NCBI GenBank assembly: GCA_036803245.1
Contig: DAIRUQ010000089.1
Span: 1 to 12,162 of the forward strand
Length of the DNA stretch: 12,162 bases
Source: DAIRUQ01 sp036803245
GTDB lineage: Bacteria; Chloroflexota; Anaerolineae; UBA1429
Direction: 5' to 3'
Part shown: one piece after another, positions 7,545 through 12,162 of the stretch
How the letters are laid out: the number at the start of each line of letters is the position of its first letter
Numbering within the stretch: the stretch's first letter is position 1
Program-made: the position numbers and the translations under genes
Notes under the pieces: model-generated
Database searches by the model: none
Told to the model about the DNA's origin: nothing
The model's input: only the letters and a program-made list of their open reading frames with translations

Positions 7545-8926
7545 TGCGGCACTCCTAGAGACTCGAGCAGGGAGCCACGCGGACGCGCGACAATGACTTG
7601 GTCGCCCTCGTTGAGGCCCGAGAGGATCTCGGTATAGCTGTCGTTGGCAATGCCCGTGGTGACGTCGACGCGGACGGGCATGCCGCCGCGAAGCTGCTCC
7701 ACATAGATGCCACGCGCATCGCGGCGCAGGGCGCGGTTGGGCACTACCAGCGCATCTTGGCGTTGCTGGGTGACCACGCTGATGACGCCCGTCATCAGGG
7801 GCCGCACGGGCAGGCCGTCGTGGTCAAAGGCGATCCGCACGGTATAGTTCACCAGGCCCTGTACCGAGGTGCCGAGAAGGCTGATGCGGTCGACGGTACC
7901 CGTCAGCTCCTGCTCGGGAAAGGCGTCCAGGCTGATGCTGGCCTGCTGGCCCTCTTGCACCTGGGCGATCTCGGTCTCGTCGATGGCCACCTCGACATAA
8001 TAGGCGCTGTCGTCCACCAGGGAGCCGATGGGCGCGGCGGGCGACACCAGATCGCCAGGGCGCAGGTTCCAGGTGGCGAGCACACCGTCGGCGGGCGCGG
8101 TGAGGATGGCGTCGTCTAGGCGGCTGCGCGCGCTCTCGACGCTGATGCGGGCCTGCGCGATCTGGGCCTCGAGCACGGCGATCTCTTGATCAGAGGCGCC
8201 CTGCAGCAGGCGGGCCAGGCTGGCCTTGGTGTTGGCGATCTGGGCCTCGGCGGCGGCGATGGACGAGGCGGAGGGCTTTTCCCACAGGCGCTGCTGGTTG
8301 AGCTCGGCCTGCTTGACGGCCCACTCGGCCTGCGAGACGGCGGCCTCGGCCTGGGCCTTGGAGCCGCCGCCTGCCATGGGGTTGCCCACGGTGGCGTCGC
8401 GGCTGCCCTGGGCGCCCCAGAGGCTGGCCTTGGCCTGCTCCACCGAGATGCGGGCAGCCTCGATATCGCGGGCGCTGGGCCCCTTTTGCAGGTCGGCCAA
8501 CTGGGCCTCGGCGGAGGCGACGGCGGCCTCGGCCGCGGCGATATCCTCCTCGGTGGCGGGGGTAAGGGCGCGGGCCAGGTTGGCCTCTTGGATAGCTAGG
8601 GCGGCCTCGGCCTGCGTCACGGCCAGCTCCAGGTCGGCGGTGTCCAGCTCGGCCAGGACCTGGCCCTTGGTGACGCGGTCGCCTTGCTGGACGTGCACGG
8701 CGACGACGGTGCCGCTGCTGGCAAAGCTCACGGTCTGGTTGCGCTCGGCCACCACGTTGCCCGTGACGGTGACGCCCGCGTCCAGCGACGTGACAAAGGC
8801 GGGCTGGGTGGTATAGCCCTCGGCGGTGACGGTCTCTGCAGGCTCGCGGTTGGCGCGGTCATACAGGAACCAGGTGGCCCCGCCGACGACTGCCAGGACG
8901 AGGATGATGATCAGGGCGCGTTTCAT
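7541..8926 (-). CDS. Efflux adaptor protein, MacA/HlyD type
   Basis: The protein has 461 residues from the ATG at 8926. An N-terminal membrane anchor (about 4-22) is followed by a first half-lipoyl segment (about 53-98, with SGTVVAVHVQQGDRVTKGQVL), a long alanine-rich helical hairpin (about 100-275), the second lipoyl half (APADGVLATWNLRPGDLV, 277-294), and beta-barrel and membrane-proximal domains to the end (DALVVPNRALRRD at 391-403). The hairpin contains repeated units of about 26 residues near 105, 131, 199 and 225. The family bridges an inner-membrane transporter to the outside. It overlaps the ATPase gene by ATGA and follows the YIP1-family gene by 37 bases. An in-frame TTG at 8932, 4 bases after GGAG, is an alternative start that adds two residues; ATG was chosen because it begins the MKR anchor. 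Confidence 0.93.
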
Positions 8927-8963
8927 GTGCAAGCGTCTCCGTTCGTTCTCTAGGGGCTGGGGA

Positions 8964-9695
8964 TCAGCCCATCAGTGATGCGGTCAGGCCGCCCATTAGC
9001 AGCGAGGGAACCAGCGTCAGCGCGAGGCCGAGGCCCCACAGCAGCAAGATCAGGATGATGGCGGCGGTGCGGCCCAACCCTGTGGCGGCGCGCACGCCGA
9101 CGATCAGCAGGATCAGGCTCCAGATGGCAAAGGGCGAGATGGACGAGAGGGCCAGGTAGGCGGGGTTGGCCGCATCCCTGAGCAGATCGCCCGTCCCCAC
9201 GAGAAAGGCGAGGCCCTCATGCGCGGGGATGGCGTCGTTCATCCAGGTATAGATCATCGTCGCCAGGTAGCCCAGCGCGCGGGGGAGCTGGCTCCACACG
9301 GTGACGGCCCAGGTGTGGGCGAACTCGCCGCGCCCGCCAAAGAATAGGCTGCCCAGGTGGGCGCCCCCCGCCCAGAGCAGCCAGCCAAATGCGGCCCTGA
9401 CCGCCGTGATCAGCAGGGTGGTGACGATGGGGCGCTGAGCGGAAGCGGCCTCGACAGAGGCGCGCATGGCCTCAGCCTGCTCGGGCGATGCCTGGGCGGC
9501 AAGCCGCTCGACCATGGCGGCCTGGGCCTCGGCCTGGGCGGCCTGCTGATAGGGGCCCGTCACGCTGGCATAGGCCAGCAGCGTCACCAGCACGATGGCG
9601 GCGGCGATCCACCAGCTTTTCGGTCGGGCCACGACGGCGCGCATGGCGGCCGCGGGGCGGTCGATCAGATCGGGCAGGATTCTGTCTTGAGCCAT
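8964..9695 (-). CDS. YIP1-family integral membrane protein
   Basis: The protein has 243 residues from the ATG at 9695, which has GAGGTG 6 bases upstream. An in-frame GTG at 9704 lacks a good ribosome-binding site. About five membrane helices are visible: 27-44, 90-109, 128-150, 183-202 and 209-234. An alanine- and glutamine-rich soluble stretch at 49-85 lies between the first two and may be a short coiled coil. The arrangement, with RP at 13-14 before the first helix, fits the YIP1 domain family, whose bacterial role is not established. It is the first gene of the export operon, followed at a 37-base gap by the adaptor. A helper role in assembly or membrane organisation of the exporter is an inference from position. 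Confidence 0.8.
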   Translation of the reverse strand: MAQDRILPDLIDRPAAAMRAVVARPKSWWIAAAIVLVTLLAYASVTGPYQQAAQAEAQAAMVERLAAQASPEQAEAMRASVEAASAQRPIVTTLLITAVRAAFGWLLWAGGAHLGSLFFGGRGEFAHTWAVTVWSQLPRALGYLATMIYTWMNDAIPAHEGLAFLVGTGDLLRDAANPAYLALSSISPFAIWSLILLIVGVRAATGLGRTAAIILILLLWGLGLALTLVPSLLMGGLTASLMG

Positions 9696-9738
9696 GGCGA
9701 GCACCTCGGTCGGTCACGGGACGCGTCAACTGCCAGTA

Positions 9739-9758
9739 AGTATACGCCATAATGGCGT
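9739..9758 (-). promoter_or_regulatory. Candidate -10 box and operator for the export operon
   Basis: TATACT on the minus strand (9744-9739, five of six to TATAAT) lies about 44 bases before the YIP1 ATG. A perfect 15-base palindrome, ACGCCAT-A-ATGGCGT (9744-9758), abuts it and would lie between -35 and -10. No good -35 box is found at 16-19 bases, so the promoter may need an activator, or may be elsewhere. Confidence 0.4.
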
Positions 9759-9785
9759 CGCATATTCGGCGGCTGAGACACGAGT

Positions 9786-9814
9786 TTGACAAGGCCATGG
9801 GGCGGGGCTATGTT
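9786..9814 (+). promoter_or_regulatory. Sigma70-type promoter of the MFS transporter gene
   Basis: A perfect TTGACA (9786-9791), a 17-base spacer and TATGTT (9809-9814, four of six to TATAAT) give a start near 9821. The leader would be about 30 bases if translation begins at 9853. Confidence 0.6.
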
Positions 9815-9840
9815 CACACAATGTGCCGCGCTAGTGTGAA
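9813..9840. promoter_or_regulatory. Candidate operator over the MFS transcription start
   Basis: TTCACAC (9813-9819) and GTGTGAA (9834-9840) form a perfect 7-bp inverted repeat separated by 14 bases. It covers the end of the -10 box, the expected +1 and the leader. An inner CACA-A-TGTG (9817-9825) adds symmetry. Its position suits repressor binding. No regulator gene is in the window. Confidence 0.4.
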
Positions 9841-9852
9841 GTGAGGGGGCGA

Positions 9853-11166
9853 GTGCGCGAGCTGTGGGTTCGCAACCTGGTGGCTCTGTGCGCAGCGCAG
9901 TTGCTGACGCTGATCGGTTTCTCAGCTTATTTTCCTTTTATCCCCTTTTTCTTCCAAGAGCTAGGTGTCGGCGGCTATGACGCCGCCGTCGCGTGGTCGG
10001 CCGCCTTTACCAGTGGCGCAGCCTTTAGCATGATGGTCTTTCAGCCCATCTGGGGCGCGCTGGCCGATCGGGTCGGCCGCAAGGCCATGTTGGTGCGAGC
10101 CACGGCTGCGGGCGCGGTGCTGGCCTTTGCCATGGGCTTGGCACGAACGCCCGAGTTGTTGGTCTTCCTACGGGTGCTGCAGGGCATCTTTTGCGGGACG
10201 GTGGCGGCGGCGCTGACCCTGGTGGCCGCCGAGACGCCCGATGAGAACATGGGCTTTGCCCTGGGGATGATGCAGACGGCCCAGTTTGTGGGCAACGCGG
10301 TAGGGCCGCTGCTGGGCGGTCTGGTGGCCGATGCCTACAGCTCGCGGACCGTCTTTACGGTGTCATCCTGTTTGATGGCCGTCTCGGTGATGGTGGTCGT
10401 GGGGGTGGTGCGCGAGTCGCGCCAGCCCGATGCGCGGGCGCGGACCATCTCGCTGCGTCCGATGTTTGCAGGGATGCGGCAGGTGCTCAACGGCAGCTCC
10501 TTGGCGCTGCTGGTGGCGCTGGCCAGCGTGAGCTTTGGCGCGGCGGTGGTCTCGCCGATTCTGTCGTTGTACGTGCAGGCGCTGTCGCCTGGTGCGCCCA
10601 ATATCGCCACGGTGGCGGGCGCGGTGACGGCGTCGGTCTCGGTGACGTCGTCCATCGCCGCGTTTGTGCTGGGCAGAGTGGGCGACCGCATGGGCCAGCG
10701 CAAGGTGCTGGTCATCTGCCTGCTGGGTTCGGCGGCGCTCTATTTCCCGCAGGCCATGGTGGGCAGCCCGTACGCGCTCTTGGTGGTGCGGGCGCTGCAG
10801 GGCGCCTTTATGGGCGGCGTGATGCCCTCGGGCAACGCCCTCTTGGCGCGGATGACCCCGCCCGAGCGACGGGGGTCGGTCTTTGGCGTGGCGAGCAGCC
10901 TGGAGGCTGGCGGGCGGGCGATAGGGCCCCTGGTGGGCGCGGCCGTCGCGGGCGCGTGGACCATGGGCGCCAGCTTTGTGGCGGCGGGGTTGGTGTTTGT
11001 GGTCATCGGGCTGTGGGTGCTGGGGTTTGTGCAGGCTGGCAAGGGCAAGCTAGCGGCTCCCGCGGGCCAGGCTGGGTTGGCGTCCGCGTCGGCAGGCGCG
11101 GCGGGCGGCGTCTTGGCGACGGAATGCTCAGCCGATCCTCACAAAGTCTCCACACCCTCGCGGTAG
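9853..11166 (+). CDS. MFS transporter, drug:H+ antiporter-like
   Basis: The protein has 437 residues with about twelve hydrophobic helices in two halves. MFS motif A occurs in both loops: GALADRVGRK (68-77) after helix 2 and GRVGDRMGQRK (274-284) after helix 8. The halves also share RVLQG (107-111) and RALQG (313-317), showing the internal duplication. The family exports or imports small solutes using the proton gradient; the DHA1-like look suggests efflux, with unknown substrate. The GTG at 9853 was chosen because GAGGG lies 5 bases upstream and the protein then begins MRELWVRN. An in-frame GTG at 9841 would start beside an operator-like repeat without a good ribosome-binding site. The last 40 residues are a Gly/Ala/Ser-rich tail. 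It is transcribed divergently from the export operon. Confidence 0.9.
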   Translation: MRELWVRNLVALCAAQLLTLIGFSAYFPFIPFFFQELGVGGYDAAVAWSAAFTSGAAFSMMVFQPIWGALADRVGRKAMLVRATAAGAVLAFAMGLARTPELLVFLRVLQGIFCGTVAAALTLVAAETPDENMGFALGMMQTAQFVGNAVGPLLGGLVADAYSSRTVFTVSSCLMAVSVMVVVGVVRESRQPDARARTISLRPMFAGMRQVLNGSSLALLVALASVSFGAAVVSPILSLYVQALSPGAPNIATVAGAVTASVSVTSSIAAFVLGRVGDRMGQRKVLVICLLGSAALYFPQAMVGSPYALLVVRALQGAFMGGVMPSGNALLARMTPPERRGSVFGVASSLEAGGRAIGPLVGAAVAGAWTMGASFVAAGLVFVVIGLWVLGFVQAGKGKLAAPAGQAGLASASAGAAGGVLATECSADPHKVSTPSR

Positions 11167-11240
11167 GATGGGCAGCGGCGCGCCGTACGTTCTGCGAGTA
11201 GCGGGCGCCCTGCGGCGGTAGGTAGGAGGTGGATGCTCGG

Positions 11241-12162
11241 ATGATCCGCGTGGAAGGATTGACCAAAGAGTACGGGCGCTTTTGCGCGCTGAACGACGTC
11301 TCGTTCAGCGTCGAGCGTGGCGAGATCGTGGGCTTTTTGGGGCCCAACGGCGCTGGCAAGACGACCACCATGCGCATCCTGACGGGCTATATGCCGCCGA
11401 GCGAGGGCACAGCCGTCGTGGGCGGCTTTGACGTGGTGGAGGACTCGCTGGAGGTGCGGCGGCGGGTGGGCTATCTGCCCGAATCGGTGCCGCTCTATCG
11501 CGAGATGCGCGTGCGCGAGTACCTGGATTTCTGCGGGGCGGTGCGGGGCGTCGAGGATCGCCAGGGCGCCGTGGCGCGGGTGATCGACGCCTGTAACCTG
11601 GGTGATGTGCGCGATCGGATCATCGGGCGCCTCTCCAAGGGGTACCGACAGCGCGTCGGGTTGGCCCAGGCGTTGGTGCATTCGCCCGAGCTGCTGGTGC
11701 TGGACGAGCCCACCATCGGGCTGGACCCGCGGCAGATTCGGGGGGTGCGCGAGCTGATCCGCGACCTGGCGGGCGAGCACACGGTTCTGCTGAGCACCCA
11801 TATCCTGCCCGAGGTGACCGACCTGTGCCAGCGGGTGCTGATCATCGACAAGGGGCGCATCGTAGCCGAGGACACGCCCGATCGGCTGCAGGCAGGGCTC
11901 CAAGGCGCGCAAAGGGTCCGCGTGCAGTTGGCACGGCCCGACAAGGGCGCCGAGGAGGCGTTGCGCGGGCTGCTGGGCGTGGCCGACGTGGAGACGCTGG
12001 CCGCCGATCGCCTGGTGGTGACGCTGGACGGCGAGACCGACGGCCGCGCGGCCGTGGCGGAGACGTTGGTGCGCGGCGGCTGGGGCCTGCTGGAGCTGCA
12101 GAGCGTCTCGGTGAGCCTGGAGGACGTCTTTGTGCAGCTCACCACCGACGAGACGCCCGCGG
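11241..12162 (+). CDS. ABC-2 exporter ATP-binding protein, GldA/NosF-like (3' end beyond window)
   Basis: The frame is open from ATG at 11241 to the window edge: 307 codons without a stop. Walker A GPNGAGKTTT is at 34-43, the signature LSKGYRQRVGLAQAL at 131-145, Walker B LLVLDEPTIGLDP at 151-163 and the switch His at 187 in LSTHIL. The Q-loop position reads VGYLPESVPLY (76-86), with Glu where many ABC ATPases have Gln, as is usual in the GldA/NosF-type group. A C-terminal domain ends in SLEDVFVQLT (292-301), normally close to the stop, so little is missing. AGGAGGTG lies 9 bases before the ATG. An ABC-2 permease gene is expected next, outside the window. The 74-base gap after the MFS gene allows co-transcription but does not prove it. 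Confidence 0.92.
   Translation, partial: MIRVEGLTKEYGRFCALNDVSFSVERGEIVGFLGPNGAGKTTTMRILTGYMPPSEGTAVVGGFDVVEDSLEVRRRVGYLPESVPLYREMRVREYLDFCGAVRGVEDRQGAVARVIDACNLGDVRDRIIGRLSKGYRQRVGLAQALVHSPELLVLDEPTIGLDPRQIRGVRELIRDLAGEHTVLLSTHILPEVTDLCQRVLIIDKGRIVAEDTPDRLQAGLQGAQRVRVQLARPDKGAEEALRGLLGVADVETLAADRLVVTLDGETDGRAAVAETLVRGGWGLLELQSVSVSLEDVFVQLTTDETPA

Noticed and set aside
11172..11213. Stem GCAG/GGCGC with GCGCC/CTGC in the gap before the ABC ATPase gene
   Set aside because: It has a bulge, a 23-base loop and no T-run, and such stems are common by chance in GC-rich DNA. Not called as a terminator.
11139..11912. Long minus-strand open frame of 257 codons at the right end
   Set aside because: It is antisense to the ABC ATPase starting at 11241, which has all expected nucleotide-binding motifs and a strong ribosome-binding site.

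Overview
The window is GC-rich, densely coded bacterial DNA with short intergenic gaps, ATGA start/stop overlaps and a mix of ATG, GTG and TTG starts. The gene content is a split MacA/MacB-type exporter with a YIP1 protein, a GldA-like ABC ATPase, a glycyl radical enzyme and a GH-like TIM-barrel protein. Together with a short palindromic repeat carrying an ACAA loop, this suggests a Chloroflexota (Anaerolineae-like) genome. That assignment is an inference from memory of such genomes, not a search result. No RNA gene, insertion sequence, CRISPR array or phage gene was seen.

Layout. Bases 1-319 are non-coding: a terminator-like structure from an upstream gene, a strong hairpin and a candidate promoter. 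A GH-like TIM-barrel gene follows on the + strand (320-1558). It converges on a three-gene minus-strand operon (5262 to 1629): an uncharacterised cysteine-rich TIM-barrel-like protein, an FMN-binding flavin reductase-like protein and a pyruvate formate-lyase-family glycyl radical enzyme (GRE). The genes are coupled by an ATGA overlap and by a Shine-Dalgarno sequence that overlaps the preceding stop codon. A good sigma70-type promoter (TTGACA-17-CACAAT) precedes this operon.

Upstream, also on the minus strand (9695 to 5485), lies an export operon: YIP1-family membrane protein, MacA/HlyD-type adaptor, LolD/MacB-type ATPase and MacB/FtsX-type permease. The last three genes are joined by ATGA overlaps. 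A divergent control region (about 9696-9852) separates it from an MFS transporter on the + strand (9853-11166). That region has a good promoter for the MFS gene and two inverted repeats that look like operators. The window ends inside an ABC-2 exporter ATPase (11241 to the edge).

The right half is therefore a membrane-export block. The left half is a small catabolic or biosynthetic block built around a GRE. The most interesting part is the GRE operon: it has an intact thiyl cysteine and glycyl-radical loop, no activating enzyme in view, and two partners not typical of known GRE loci. The second point of interest is a family of near-identical palindromic hairpins, two of which bracket the GH-like gene.
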